Positions 49,165 through 59,913 are shown, counted from the first letter of the stretch. The stretch is 64,000 nt of DNA from Yponomeuta sedellus (GCA_934045075.1 OW203740.1:18923878-18987877), one strand, 5' to 3'. Translations and numbers: made by a program. Notes: generated from the letters alone by a model not told the origin.

Positions 49165-49226
49165 ACAATCCTTAACTCAAGTGATTGATTCCAATCACTC
49201 GGTTTGCCTAGGCCGCGAGCGTTTCT
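49165..49226 (-). mobile_element. SINE D head only
   Basis: CTTAACTCAAGTGATTGATT, CCAATCACTCGG and GGCCGCGAGCGTTTC. The fragment stops at the A-box TTAA, the same point used by the Harbinger insertion. Confidence 0.8.
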
Positions 49227-49229
49227 ACC

Positions 49230-50740
49230 CAATCTAATTAATCGAATATCTATGCCTATCTCCACGTACGTTCACTAGTAACCAGCCCACGCAGATTACA
49301 GTACGCCATTTACCCAAGTAAACCCCCCAATCCGCCAAAAACAAATGCCCAAACTCCGTCAATCCATGTCGACATTTGCAACGTGTCCCGAAACAGCCTA
49401 ACAACACTACCCACGGCTTAACAGACCCAACTTTCACATACAAAATAGTCCCGGCTTAAAGTGCATAATGCCCCAACACATAGGTAGGACTTAGGTCTCG
49501 GTTAGCCGCAAAGCCCTCGCCTAGTGCGCTCATCAATTAGGTAGCTACAACGAATGGTCATGCTATATACTACTCGACTTAGTTACAAATGCTACCGTGG
49601 TAAGGGATTTTGGAGCTTAGCGTTTAAAGGCTAAGGATCAAGCCGGCGGCACCGAAAGCGCGGCGAATGCAGTCGGTGTTGGTTTTTAAAAAAGATAGGA
49701 CATTATTGCCAGGGAAGATTGTAAGATGGCAAAGTGAAAAACGGCACGTCGCGAGGCGAAACTTTGCACAAGATATAGTTGGTCGAGAGTTTTTGTGAAA
49801 TAATGCGCGGAAACTTTTAGGTTAGTTTGGTGTCGACTTTTTTTGGTGCTCGCGGGTGTGACCTTCCTTTTGAGCACCTCTCTTCAGTGTTTTTCTCACT
49901 TGGTCGTGGTAGCAGGCTTCCGAGTTGTCTTTTCTACTCACCAGGACATTCATTAGATGCAAAAAATACTATGCCCATGTACATAATGAGCTGATTTATA
50001 CATCGTCAAGTGGCACCTTCTCTCCCACTAGATGGGTGACGGACTCGGACGCTGCATTTACTATTACATTGATTTAGATGAAGTAGGCTCCAGACAGCTT
50101 AGTAGGCCTAGGCCACGGGAAAGACAGTCAATACGTGCGGAGCCAAACAAAATGCCCGGTTTACGCACGATGTTTTCCTTCACAGTTACCGTATGGTATT
50201 GCTCTATAAATTTGCGATGTGCGTAACTTTCAAAATGAACAGTGTCATAGGGCCGTGTCTCTCACTGAGTGTAAATAGCCCTGGTTAGATCTACCTTGAT
50301 CTTTTTGTGACACTCTGTATAAAAACCTATCCATCTCTTTTGCTGTATTCAGGTCCCAATTAATTAATCAGAGCAAATACCTCCGCTCCAATTAATCAAT
50401 TCGGACCTGAATGAAAAACAGAAAGGAGACGGATACACTTTCATACATTCTTGGGCCTCTTCAGAATCAATTTAAAGATTTATTTTCATCAAGTTAATAT
50501 TTGGATCTTTTTAAACTGTTATTATAATGTATTTATTTAATTTGATTGAATCAATCATCTGGTGCAGGTGTTTACTTTTATTTAATACATGCAGACTAAT
50601 CGATTAAAGTAATCGGTATCCTATTTAATTAGGGGCATAAAGTTATTTTTAAGATTTCTCGTCTTCCGGATTGTGAATTGAGCTCAATTTTTATATTTTA
50701 AAATATAAAAATACAACGTTTTTTTTAAACCATATCTCAA
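49230..50740. other. unassigned DNA, the longest repeat-free stretch
   Basis: About 1.5 kb without a repeat I recognise, of moderate GC at 49250-49900. 50150-50225 (TACGCACGATGTTTTCCTTC, ACAGTTACCG) is a SINE C scrap. The short inverted pair AATTAATTAATCAGAGC...GGAGCGGAGG near 50355-50410 is minor. No protein is recognisable. Confidence 0.45.
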
Positions 50741-51150
50741 CTATTTACAATCGGGCCCAGAAATCCCCGTCTCCTTTGTGCACTAAATTTTGGTGCTCCA
50801 AGTGTGGTGTAGTAAGTGCATTTCTTAGGTTTTCGTCCTCTATATTGTAGAGGTGCTTGAACTTGGCAGCGTTTTTTGCGAACTTTGATAAAACGTGTCT
50901 GAAGACTAAAACTTTACTGCAAAGTGTTTGGAAAATGGCGTGGATGGGTTTGATACTAAGTTTGGCTAATCTAAGACAGATCTTACGCTGTGCTAAACTG
51001 CATGTAGGTATATATTTGTTTCTTTTCGTTTTCGTGCTGCTGGGCGCTAGGCTTTTTGCAACCACTCTGGGGAATTCCTGCTGCAAAGAATGCCCCTTGC
51101 TGTACAGGAGTAATGTTGCCAGCTGTATGGGGAATATATAATAGGACTAC
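50741..51150. other. open on both strands, unrecognised
   Basis: The minus strand is open for 113 codons (with LRLAKLSIKPIHAIFQTLC and NIEDENLRNALTTPHLEHQN) and the plus strand for 94. Neither resembles a family I know, and I see no splice-site pair that would make it an exon. Confidence 0.3.
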
Positions 51151-51250
51151 GCAAATGTCAAGGTAAATAGTACTTGAAATCGGGGACAAAAGAATGTTGA
51201 TGAATATTGCATGGAGTCAGGCGTTACTTTGCGGAAATCTATAATAGCAT

Positions 51251-51536
51251 TAAAATGTGAAAATAACTTTGCTAAATTCCGCCAAAAATCCTACAAGCAC
51301 CATGCGGTTAGTTAATGCACCGCCCTCCCTTCCACTTTTTCAACCAGAAGCAAGACACACCAACACCGACACCAATACTTGTGTGAGAAAATGCGCGACG
51401 CGTTTCGCCTCTAACACGAGGCATCCTCAGGCTCACTTGCCTCGTGCCTCGTGTTGATACCTGCTTGAAAAAGTGGTGGCATGGTGCTTGTGGGATTTTT
51501 GGCGGAATGTAGCAAAGAATAATTATCACATTTTAA
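51251..51536. mobile_element. foldback element with hammerhead-like core
   Basis: AAAATGTGAAAATAACTTTG + CTAAATTCCGCCAAAAATCC (left) faces a near-complement ending TTATCACATTTT (right). Palindromy continues inwards (CCACTTTTTCAACCAG against CTTGAAAAAGTGG; AACACGAGGC against GCCTCGTGTT). The GC-rich loop carries the motif at 51391-51440. No ORF. The origin is unknown; Penelope-like elements are one possibility. Confidence 0.75.
51391..51440 (-). ncRNA. hammerhead-ribozyme-like motif
   Basis: Minus strand order: stem I side GTGAGC, CTGAGGA (fits CUGANGA), T, a GCCTC/GAGGC hairpin with loop GTGTTA, GAAA, then CGCGTC (possible GUC cleavage site), then GCGCAT which can pair with the GTGAGC side with one mismatch. 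The extra T before stem II and the minimal stem III (ACG/CGT) are departures from the canonical fold. Confidence 0.4.
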
Positions 51537-51539
51537 TGT

Positions 51540-51888
51540 TTATGAAGCAAAGAAAGCTAGGCTTTTCAGAATGGTGGCAAGTGTCGAAACCTCTATGTGT
51601 TCACGCTTTTCACGATTTTGTGCATCCATATGCATCAACGAATCGCCAACTACTCGGTCTGGGCTGTATCGTTGGACTAACTGGCTTGCGGTTTGCTAAC
51701 TGAGCGTTTTCTCCCTCACGTTTCACGTTTGCTATTCTGACGTTACCTTCGGCCATCGCCAGTCGACTTGGCCGAGTTCCTAAACCTCTTAGACTTATCC
51801 TTTCTTAGTTTTGTATTTATGATGGTTTAGTGTGGGATGCTCTTCGATCAGGTAGTCGTAGGGCACCACGAAGGGAACCACCAGGTGG
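51540..51888. other. unassigned DNA
   Basis: A small hairpin AGGGCACCACGAAGG...GGTGGTGCCCT lies at 51860-51895. Nothing else is recognised. Confidence 0.4.
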
Positions 51889-51892
51889 TGCC

Positions 51893-52018
51893 CTTCGATC
51901 TGCGAAAAACTGCCGGCAGATGCTGGATGCGGGAAACTGAAGACAGGGTGCTATGGCGCTCATTAGGGGAGGGCTATGTCCAGCAGTGGACTACATAATA
52001 TAGCCTGAAGAAGAAGAA
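51893..52018 (+). mobile_element. RTE1 LINE 3' end
   Basis: CGATCTGCGAAAAACTGCCG, GATGCTGGATGCGGGAAACT, GCTATGGCGCTCATTAGGGG and TATAGCCTGAAGAAGAAG. It encodes the LRKTAGRCWMR...end region. Confidence 0.8.
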
Positions 52019-52251
52019 TATGGTTTAGAGGACGGACGTAAACGGACGGACTTCAACTTATAATATAATGCAATATTCCAAGAAAAAGGAGACCTGAGAA
52101 ACCAACCATACAAGTATCATGGCTTGATAACTTACCACAGTGGTTTGACCAGAGTTTCAGTTTCCCTTGAAAAGGAAGTTAGCCGATTTTGTTGAAGAAA
52201 AATAATATAATAACTTTTCTTAATTATTCGCGATACTCATCATTACTCCGG

Positions 52252-52352
52252 ACTTGGCCCCCGTGGTGAAGTATGGCCTAACCTTCCTGCGATGCAGGAA
52301 GAGACCCGTGCCCCAACAGTGGGGACACACAAGGGTTGATAACGATAACGAA
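52252..52352 (+). mobile_element. SINE D 3' part
   Basis: CGGACTTGGCCCCCGTGGTG to GGGTTGATAACGATAACG. Confidence 0.8.
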
Positions 52353-52517
52353 ACTCATACGTAGTTAGGTACGTATGAAACGGGTCCAATCGCGATTATT
52401 TATTAGGTAACACGTAATTACCTTATTTCCCGACATTCCGGCAGCGTTACAGTTGCCGTGGTCTCGGGTAGACTATAATAATAATAATAATATTTTATTT
52501 TATTGTACAAAAAAAAA

Positions 52518-52645
52518 GAGCGCTGGCACGGATAGCCAGAGGTTGCGGGTTCGAATCCCGGCATGGGTGAAATTTTTAGCCTCTAAATAGGTTTTTAAAT
52601 TTGTCCTTAGCACGGGTTAGTGCATTAAAAATAAAAATAGTACAA
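52518..52645 (+). mobile_element. SINE A, 5'-truncated
   Basis: Starts at GAGCGCTGGCACGGATAGCC after an A-run and keeps the B box (GGTTCGAATCCCGG) and the complete long tail. Confidence 0.85.
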
Positions 52646-53020
52646 CAGAAATGCAATCAAATGAGATGGTGACTAAAGAATAGGTACCTACGCAATTAAA
52701 ATAGGCAGAAGCTGCACAACATGAGTTCAAAAAGAGTGTCAGACTTCTATCCCCTAACCTAGGAAAAACCTGTATCTTAGGGAATAGTTAGAGGTTGAGA
52801 CTGAAGTGGCGAGTACAGTCGATTATTGTGGGTAGTCACTTGAAATTTTTCGCAGCTGGCCGACACACAACACTCCGGTCCGGTGATAAGGGTGATATTA
52901 CACTTATCAAATATCTTTGTCCAATTTTGCTGTCAAATATTTTATAAAATTTCTTTGAGGTAAGCCCATTCCACTTGTCCAATAACTGTGTCCAATATTT
53001 TTTGCATTGTCTTAAGAAAA

Positions 53021-53191
53021 TGGAGGAACGTGGAGCGTCCTCATGTGCTGCTATTGCTTCTTTAAGTGGTGCTATTATTATCGTTATGTTATTAATGAAA
53101 AACCAAAAGTCAAAACAAAAGAAAGTATTTATTAAAAATTTTGTCATTGGAATCGTCCACGATATCTTGTTTGCAGCCATTTTGATTTAAG
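53021..53191 (+). CDS. short unrecognised ORF inside the Harbinger-like MITE
   Basis: 56 codons from ATG: MEERGASSCAAIASLSGAII, then a hydrophobic IVMLLM stretch, KNQKSKQKKVF, and the end ILFAAILI. It could be a chance frame or a heavily eroded transposase N-terminus. I would not assign a function. Confidence 0.25.
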
Positions 53192-53291
53192 TGTCATTAA
53201 TATTTGATCAAATATCGGTGTTTCCAAGACATTTGATAAAGTCGTCCAATTTCTTCCAATTTCTTTGATCAAATCGTACATTGGACAAGAT

Positions 53292-53437
53292 ATTTGATAA
53301 CATAACATTTACATACAGGCACATACATTGTTTCTGGCCCCACACTAGGATACCCTGTGTCGTGGGAACCAGAAACAACATCACAAACATGTAAACATCC
53401 AAGACCTGGGTTTTTTTTTTATTTAGTTTTTTTTGAT
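53292..53437 (-). mobile_element. SINE B without tRNA head
   Basis: AACATAACATTTACATACAG to CATCCAAGACCTGGG. TTTGATA occurs on both sides (about 53290 and 53431), a probable 7-bp TSD. Confidence 0.75.
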
Positions 53438-53644
53438 AAGTGTAATACCACCCTAAGGCACGTGATTTGTATTTATTTAGCACTGAATTCCACGCACTCG
53501 AAAGCTTGAAACCATCCTCTATGTTGACATATAATAGCTTCCAAAAAACAGTTTTTTTCCTGGTTCTATACCCTAACTTATGGTACCCAATCAAGAATAT
53601 CACATCACGGAAATACACGGAAACTGAGGCTTTTTGTACAAATG

Positions 53645-53727
53645 TAAGGCGGTCTCGGTGGGAATTGAATCCACGACCTTCGACGTGGTAATCAGACTTA
53701 ATACCGGTAAGCCAACGAGACAGTGCT
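53645..53727 (-). mobile_element. tRNA-like sequence, probable SINE head
   Basis: Minus: CTGTCTCGTTGGCTTACCGG, AAGGTCGTGGATTCAATTCC and CACCGAGACC. The arms are reminiscent of a tRNA, but the B box is non-canonical and the anticodon arm is irregular. Confidence 0.45.
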
Positions 53728-53957
53728 CAGTAATGTAAGACGAAATTAATGGTCTTCGAAAAACATGATGAAATGAATGAGTGTAAGATAACGATTGGAG
53801 TTAAAAGGGTGGAACAAGAGAAATACGAGTAATTTGACTATTCGGGGAGCCTGTTACGTGGAGTTATGTTTATGGGTATGGTAAGTATATGTAAGCTGAG
53901 GATTCTCCAATCTGTATAAATAAATAAATTTAATTGTTGGGCCATATCGTCAGCGAT

Positions 53958-54430
53958 AAAACAATTCAATGCAATTCAATTTATTTCAACGTAAAGAATT
54001 TACATTCAGTTCGCTGAATGTCAAAGTAAGATAGAACATGAAAATGAAAGCTCCTTTCGAGCCGTAGTGTAGTGGAAAAAAAGGCAGCGGGAAAAAACTC
54101 CACTCCGACCGTCTTTTCTCAAGTCATCTTAAATGTAAATGTAGGTATTACATAGGTTACCACCTATACGCATGATAAGATTCCATGATTGGCATTATTT
54201 ACTTTTAATGGTAAAGCATAAAAGTTACTCGTAATTGCTTCACATAAGTCGGGAAAACATAATAAGTGCTGTGGCCAGACACACGAACAGCACTCGTTCA
54301 CGAGCATAACGCAGTGGTCAGCCATCATCAGTCTCAAGTTCTCAACCATTTTGGAGGGAGACAAATGACCCGACCACCGCTCCACTATTTGAATGACCGT
54401 TAGCAAACCTCTAGATTAAGTTCATGTCAG
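53958..54430 (-). mobile_element. CR1/Jockey-like LINE 3' UTR, ~470 bp
   Basis: CAATTTATTTCAACGTAAAG, GGCAGCGGGAAAAAACTCC, ACACGAACAGCACTCGTTCA and CATTTTGGAGGGAGACAAAT match the 3' UTR of the LINE at 19015-19570 in order. Confidence 0.9.
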
Positions 54431-54454
54431 TTATAGAATGTGTGATATATTTTG

Positions 54455-54798
54455 ATATCAACCCTAGTAAGTCCCCACTGCTGAGGCACGGGCCTCTTCC
54501 AACATCGCAGGAAGGTTAGGCCATATTCAACCACGGGGGCCAAGTCCGGGTTGGTGGAGGATTGTAAGACAGTGGCAGGTCTTACTGTCAGAAGTTAACA
54601 AGCCGCCCATAAGGCCTCTGACATGGTTTAACGACTGTCATTACATGACAACCGGCACCAACGGCTTAACGTGCCTCGCAAAGCATGGAAGCGCTCGGAA
54701 AAATGCTACTAGTGGTAATTACGGGACGGTCACCCATCCTGCACCTGACCGCGCCTGTTGTTGCTTAACTCAAGTGATTTACTAGGCCACGAGCGCTT
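54455..54798 (-). mobile_element. SINE D, full length
   Basis: Reversed from ATCAACCCTAGTAAGTCCCC to AGGCCACGAGCGCTTC. GTGATATATTT and GTGACATATTT flank it, an aged 11-bp TSD. Confidence 0.85.
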
Positions 54799-55933
54799 CG
54801 TGACATATTTACTAATAATATGCAATCACTTACACAATGACTTTCACAAATCGTCGATAGAATCCAACAAAGGCAGGTCCCAAAAACAGCAATACCCACG
54901 TCGCGTACAAAAAACTCGGCAGCCTTGTGTTTTTTGCTCACACCGAGCAAGCAGAATGCATCGAAAAGCTTTTCGAGCATTGAAATCGATTGTCCAGGCG
55001 CAAAAGGAGCAAAATCCTCGGCCCCGCGATACTGGCCGTCGGACTGACGGAATTGGCAACGGTGCAGGCAAATTCTGTAATGTTACAGAGTCAATTCGAA
55101 GGTGTTTGGCGTACAGTACTTTCTTTAACAAGGCCTCAAGTCTTAAGTGAGTAATTCAATTTTTCTATTTCCAGGGGGTACGCTGCCAGCGTACTTGGAA
55201 CTCTCCCCAATAGCAGCGGTCAAGACTTTTTTATATAGCTCTCATTTTGAAAATATGTTTATACCTGCTGTTAACTTCATTAGTAATAGTTCATTAAAAT
55301 TAAATTAAATGTCGTCCTCTTTTGTCCGAATAAAGAAATTCCAAAATTCAATTAAATTTATCTATTTCAGATAATTAGTAGTCCATATTTAGATTTCGGA
55401 CTTCAATATTTTGTATTGGTAATAGTCTTATTTGTAAATATTTGTACTATATTAACTTTTTTACTATGGTACAAACTTTTGAAAAACATTTAAAAGAATA
55501 TAACATTTTAAGTATATTCTTTCACTCTTAATGCTGTTTATATAATCTGAATTCATTTGGGAACACAATTTAAATCAAAATATTAAATCACGTCACCTAT
55601 ACTAGATAAAAATTTTTTTTTGAATCTACACTTTAAACAATAAAATTGTCATCAATTGCGTTTTAACCTGTAGTTTTAAAATAAACACAGTATTTTTGGA
55701 TTCGAATACATTTTATTATTTTAAAGATAAAAAGTATTTATTGCTACAAAAAGGTACAGTTTTACTTATAATCTGACCCCCACACTAGGCAAGGCCTGTC
55801 ACGTGGGGGATGAGTTTATTTTACCTGCAAGAACTCTCATAAATCCTCAGGGATTTTAGTTCCATTATTTATTAGCTATTGAAAATTACCTGACGTGCAA
55901 TAAAGTTTTTCTTTCAAACTACTTTCCTCAGAC
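54799..55933. other. unassigned DNA
   Basis: 54880-55150 is GC-richer and open on both strands (plus: RPRDTGRRTDGIGNGAGKFC; minus likewise), with a donor-like TTAAGTGAGTAA after it. I recognise no protein. 55160-55930 is AT-rich and featureless apart from a possible LINE tail at 55730-55860. Confidence 0.35.
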
Positions 55934-55934
55934 C

Positions 55935-56060
55935 GAATGAAATCAAAAAGGTTTTATACAAAGTAGGCCTAGTTAAACTAGGTGTCTATTTCAAATTTTA
56001 GATCATTCTTAACAAAAAATGGAACAAACAAACTGCGAATCTAGTCTTTTCAAAGTCCTT
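55935..56060 (-). repeat. repeat family J
   Basis: AATCAAAAAGGTTTTATAC, AAACTAGGTGTCTATTTC and AAAAAATGGAACA. Confidence 0.5.
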
Positions 56061-56104
56061 AATAACCAAGAACATTATTATTATAAAATATATATTTATA
56101 TAGT

Positions 56105-56210
56105 ATTGTCATCCGGGACCACGGTACCTGAAAAAGTGCCAAAACGTTGGAAAATTGTAAAAAATGTAATAAACAAGCATAAATCCGTATAAATACAGTT
56201 TTAATTATAT
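56105..56210. repeat. relative of the 8635 hairpin (one arm)
   Basis: GTGCCAAAACGTTGGAAAAT, TGTAATAAACAAGC and AATCCGTATAAATACAGTTT match one arm of 8635-8779. Confidence 0.65.
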
Positions 56211-56884
56211 ATATTTATATATTATTATTTTAATATATATGTATAGTGTATTATATGTGTAAGTATATATTAATGTGTAAGTTTATTTAACTACACCATT
56301 TTGTTATATTGTTTTTTTTTTTCTTTTTTTTGCACGCTTGCCAACTTTTTCGTTACCTCCTGCGGTTGACTGGTAGAAAATGCTTATGGCATTAAGTTCG
56401 CCGCATTGTACAATTTTATGGTGCAATAAAGTATTAATAATATTAATAATAACTCTTGTGCTGTCTCTAATTCCAAACATCATTGTCATTTACACAATAC
56501 TTTGTTATAGTCTATTGGCACAAAGTGACCAGCAATGAACCCTATACATGGCGTGGGAAACGCTTTACAAGAATGAGCCCTATTACGCTGGAAAATGCGG
56601 GCCAACTAAACAATTCGCAAGTGACCGGCTGGCCGCGGTGCCAACACGCCAATTTTATATTCCACTAGAGACGACTGTCACGGCCAAGCCCATGTCTGAA
56701 GCTATTAAGAACAAAATTCTATGTACAGAAAACTCAACTATTGTATTAATCGTTGTATGATACTCGGCGATGGGCAAACCTTAAAAATTTGGGGTAGAGA
56801 TGTGATGATATGCTTTTGGCTTTAAAGCAGCACCTGTTAGCCTAGGGAGAAATTAACATAACAATAATATTTAAAAATTAGTAA
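56211..56884. other. unassigned DNA
   Basis: No recognisable repeat or gene. Confidence 0.4.
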
Positions 56885-56896
56885 TACCTATGTATT

Positions 56897-57166
56897 AACT
56901 GCAAAGTAGGTAGTCGGGGCTGTAAGTGATGCAATTTGCTTAAGCCAGATGTCGCTGCCTGTACGTAATACAGAGAATAGTGTAAAAAGGTTCGAAATTT
57001 CACTGATGCCGGTGAGTCGCCCATTGGCTCAATTGGAAGAGCGCTGGCACGGATAGCCAGAGGTTGCGGGTTCGAATCCCGGCATGGGTGAAATATTTAG
57101 CCTCTAAATAGGTTTTTAAATTTGTCCTTCGCACGGGTTAGTGCATTAAAAATAAAAAAAGATTAG
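56897..57166 (+). mobile_element. SINE A, long form, single copy
   Basis: Starts AACTGCAAAGTAGGTAGTCG (slightly 5'-truncated), with leader, tRNA module and complete tail. The TSD is TACCTATGTATT (56885-56896, 57167-57178). This shows the ordinary, non-dimeric insertion. Confidence 0.95.
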
Positions 57167-57254
57167 TACCTATGTATTTAAAACTTAGCAAAAGAATTAA
57201 ACTGTTAACATTGTAACAGCTGATGTAAAATAGAGATCTGCCAATCTAGAGATG

Positions 57255-57280
57255 TGGAGTGCTAACGCTAATATATATAA

Positions 57281-57337
<57 letters not shown>

Positions 57338-57600
57338 TATTTATTAGCGTTAGCCCCTATGACACAAGTCATTTAGTTGTACTTAGTATAGGGCTAACGA
57401 GATCTATGTAATATGTCCATGAATATTTATTATATTATTATTATTAATATTATACAGACGCCCTATAATAAGTACAACTAAATGACTTGTGTTTATAGGT
57501 GCTAATTCGACGATAGATTTCGTTTATAAATACATCGTAACTCATACAACACACATAATAACAACATCTATACATCCAACTGTGTCCTTCAAAAAGAAAA
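57255..57600. repeat. family F foldbacks with (AT)n tract
   Basis: GCTAACGCTAATATAT and ATTTATTAGCGTTAGC enclose an AT microsatellite (57285-57333). Then GACACAAGTCATTTAGTTGT (57361) and ACAACTAAATGACTTGTGTT-type sequence (57473) form a second inverted pair. Related to 1990-2120. Confidence 0.8.
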
Positions 57601-58038
57601 AAAATAAACTTATTGCAGGCGTAGTTTACTAATGTGAATATACGAAAAAATTACGCAGTGCAAAGATAAGAAAACAATTGTTACAGTTAAATAGCCAGGA
57701 GAAAATTGTCGGGTAAAATGGTTTTGAGCTAAATAGTACGTTATTTGCAAAGAAGGTATAAGCACTATTAAGGCAGAGTGTTTCTTTGAATCCAGAGCAA
57801 AGTGAAGAATTCTAGAGTAGAATCCCAAGCGTAGCGAGAACTCCCGAAGGCAGCGAGAGATTTTAAAGAAGAATCCTGAGCGCAGCAAGGGATACAAAGT
57901 ACTTGGGATGGACACTCTAATTTTTATGACCCTGTATAAAGAAGTAAGTAAATGCAGAAATATCTGTGGAATTTCCATTTTTATGTACAATAAATTGTTC
58001 TCTATCTATCTATTTAATTTCATTCTTACTAACTGAAC
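57601..58038. other. unassigned DNA
   Basis: 57955-58015 is a family H end (AATATCTGTGGAATTTCC, TCTATCTATCTA). The rest is unrecognised. Confidence 0.4.
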
Positions 58039-58050
58039 ATGTATATTTTA

Positions 58051-58295
58051 ACACTATTTTTATTTTTAATGCACTAACCCGTGCTAAGGAACAAATTTAA
58101 AAACCTATTTAGAGGCTAAAAATTTTTTCACCCATGCCGGTAATACAGAGAATATTGTAAAGAGGTTCGAAATTTCACTGATGCCGTGAGTCGCCCATTG
58201 GCTCAATTGGTAGAGCGCTGGTACGGATAGCCAGAGGTTGCGGGTTCGAATCCCGGCATGGGTGAAATTTTTAGCCTCTAAATAGGTTTTTAAAA
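58051..58295. mobile_element. SINE A inverted dimer
   Basis: An inverted tail (58051-58140) joins a sense copy that starts TAATACAGAGAATATTG. The TSD is ATGTATATTTTA (58039-58050, 58296-58307). The sense part lacks the TCAGCCAGATG start, so each half was truncated at a different point. Confidence 0.93.
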
Positions 58296-58307
58296 ATGTA
58301 TATTTTA

Positions 58308-58530
58308 TATTATTTTTAATGCATCTCGTGCTAAGGACCAAATCTATTTCGAGGCTAAATTCCACCCATGCCGGGATTCGAACCCGCGCCCTGTGGCTAT
58401 CCGTGCCAGCGCTCTTCCAACTTAGCTAATTGGCAACTCACCGGCATCAGTGAAATTTCGAACCTCTGTATCAGAGAGTATTGTAAAGAGGCACCACGCA
58501 TGGGTGGAATTTTTAGCCTCTAAATATGTA
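58308..58530. mobile_element. older SINE A inverted pair
   Basis: Inverted tail and tRNA module, leader, then GAGAGTATTGTAAAGAGGCA and a sense tail (TTTTTAGCCTCTAAAT). Diverged; no TSD found. Confidence 0.75.
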
Positions 58531-58675
58531 TATTTTTTTAAAACTTAGTATCAAATAAGAATTTGAGTACCTATTTAAACAATTAGAAAAAAAGGCGGAA
58601 GAATCCATCTTGCGTGTCTTTTATTTATACTATCTGTCTATCTAATCATGTCCGTATATCTATCAGCATATAAAC

Positions 58676-58806
58676 AGAGCCCACTGTTGGGCAGAGGCCT
58701 CTTGTCTTTCGCGCCAACCCATCCAATCCTTCGCTAGTCTCGTCTAATGTTTCCCAGCCGCTTTCACAATGTCGTCGGCCTTTGGACCGCAGACCAACGG
58801 GATGGT
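58676..58806 (-). mobile_element. RTE4 LINE 3' end
   Basis: CACTGTTGGGCAGAGGCCTC, AACCCATCCAATCCTTCGC and TTGGACCGCAGACCAACGGG on the minus strand are a fourth RTE-type coding end. Confidence 0.6.
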
Positions 58807-58984
58807 GGAAAATAAAAGATAGTATGCAAGGCGGTACTGTTAAATTATCAATTTAGTAAAAAAACTGAATTTAACAAACAAAACGAATTGGCGCGCTTGT
58901 TTCTTTTTTCGTAGTGCAGAAATGATTGCCCGCCGCCTTCCATTCAAAAGTACTTACAAAAAAGTCCCATCCCTTTTTCTATTT

Positions 58985-59056
58985 GATATAAAACCTTTTT
59001 AACATAACATAACATTTACACACAAGCGTATACCTACATTGCTTCTGGTCCCACAC
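58985..59056 (-). mobile_element. SINE B 3' fragment
   Basis: AACATAACATTTACACACAA, GCTTCTGGTCCCACACC. Confidence 0.7.
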
Positions 59057-59484
59057 CGAGCATGGCCACCATGCACCATGCATACACCATGCTACCTTAG
59101 TCCTCCTGCCGTCTTCCCACCTAACCAAATGCCTTGCCTAGCTCCATTTTTTTTATATGCAAACTTTTTTTTTCATTTGGCTCGCGCGGTTTCTTTACAA
59201 TACAGCCAGTTACTTGTGCATACAATGTTCGTGATTGATCTCTTTTGTGATTGAAACTTTTACCAGAAATATCCACAATCGAAATGAGGGATTTTCTTTT
59301 TATTGTTTTTAAATACTTCCCTAGTCGCTGAATAAATGACGCTGGACTAGGTGAATTACTGCGAGGTACAGAAAACCACATTATTCTTTTATTATTTCTC
59401 TTGGATTTTTGAGATCATAAAACGAAACTTACATTATGAAATTTGTCACTGACATCACATGTTGAAATAAAAATACAAGGAAAA

Positions 59485-59913
59485 GAAAACAAAATAGCAA
59501 TATAAAAACTTATTAAGAGACTGAAAATTCCACCCATGCCGGGATTCGAACCCGCGGCCTCTAGCTATCCGAGCCAGTGCTCTTTCCAACTGAGCTAATG
59601 AGCGACTCATTGGCATCAGTGATATTTCGAACCCGTGCTAAGGACAATTTAATCATAACGATGTAAAAACCTAACTGCAAAGTAGGTACTCGGGGATGTA
59701 AGTGATGCAAATTACGTTAGCCAGATGTCGCTGCCTGTACGTAATACAGAGAATATTGTAAAAAGGTTCGAAATTTCACTGATGCCAATAAGTCGCCCAT
59801 TAGCTCAGTTGGAAAGAGCGCTGGCACGGATAGCCAGAGGTCGCGGGTTCGAATCCCGGCTTGGGTGGAATTTTTAGCCTCTAAATAAGTTTTTATATTG
59901 TTATTTTGTTTTC
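59485..59913. mobile_element. SINE A inverted dimer whose arms reach beyond the usual tail
   Basis: The minus-sense tail and tRNA module at the left face a sense long copy at the right. The outer arms GAAAACAAAATAGCAATATA and its complement lie outside the canonical tail, so either a variant tail or flanking DNA is included in the palindrome. Confidence 0.82.

Larger units (their letters stand above)
52213..52880. repeat. family I copy with SINE D and SINE A insertions
   Basis: ATTCGCGATACTCAT..., CGGGTCCAATCGCGATTATT, CCGGCAGCGTTACAGTTGCC and TGAAGTGGCGAGTACAGTCG in family order. It is broken by a SINE D tail (52252-52352, flanked by ACTCAT) and a 5'-truncated SINE A (52518-52645). Confidence 0.75.
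52890..53453. mobile_element. Harbinger-like MITE, TAA target, carrying a SINE B
   Basis: The TIR starts GGGTGATATTACACTTATCA and continues AATATCTTTGTCCAAT. The right end (read across the SINE) is its complement with GGGTGGTATTACAC. TAA is duplicated (52887-52889, 53454-53456). The interior contains GATCAAATATC repeats. Confidence 0.85.

Noticed and set aside
50745..51141. Host exon in the two opposed ORFs
   Set aside because: No recognised family and no convincing splice pair, and both strands are open, which suggests composition. Left as unassigned.
54758..55150. Host exon ending at a GTGAGT donor
   Set aside because: The frame begins inside SINE D, both strands are open, and no acceptor or protein similarity is recognisable.
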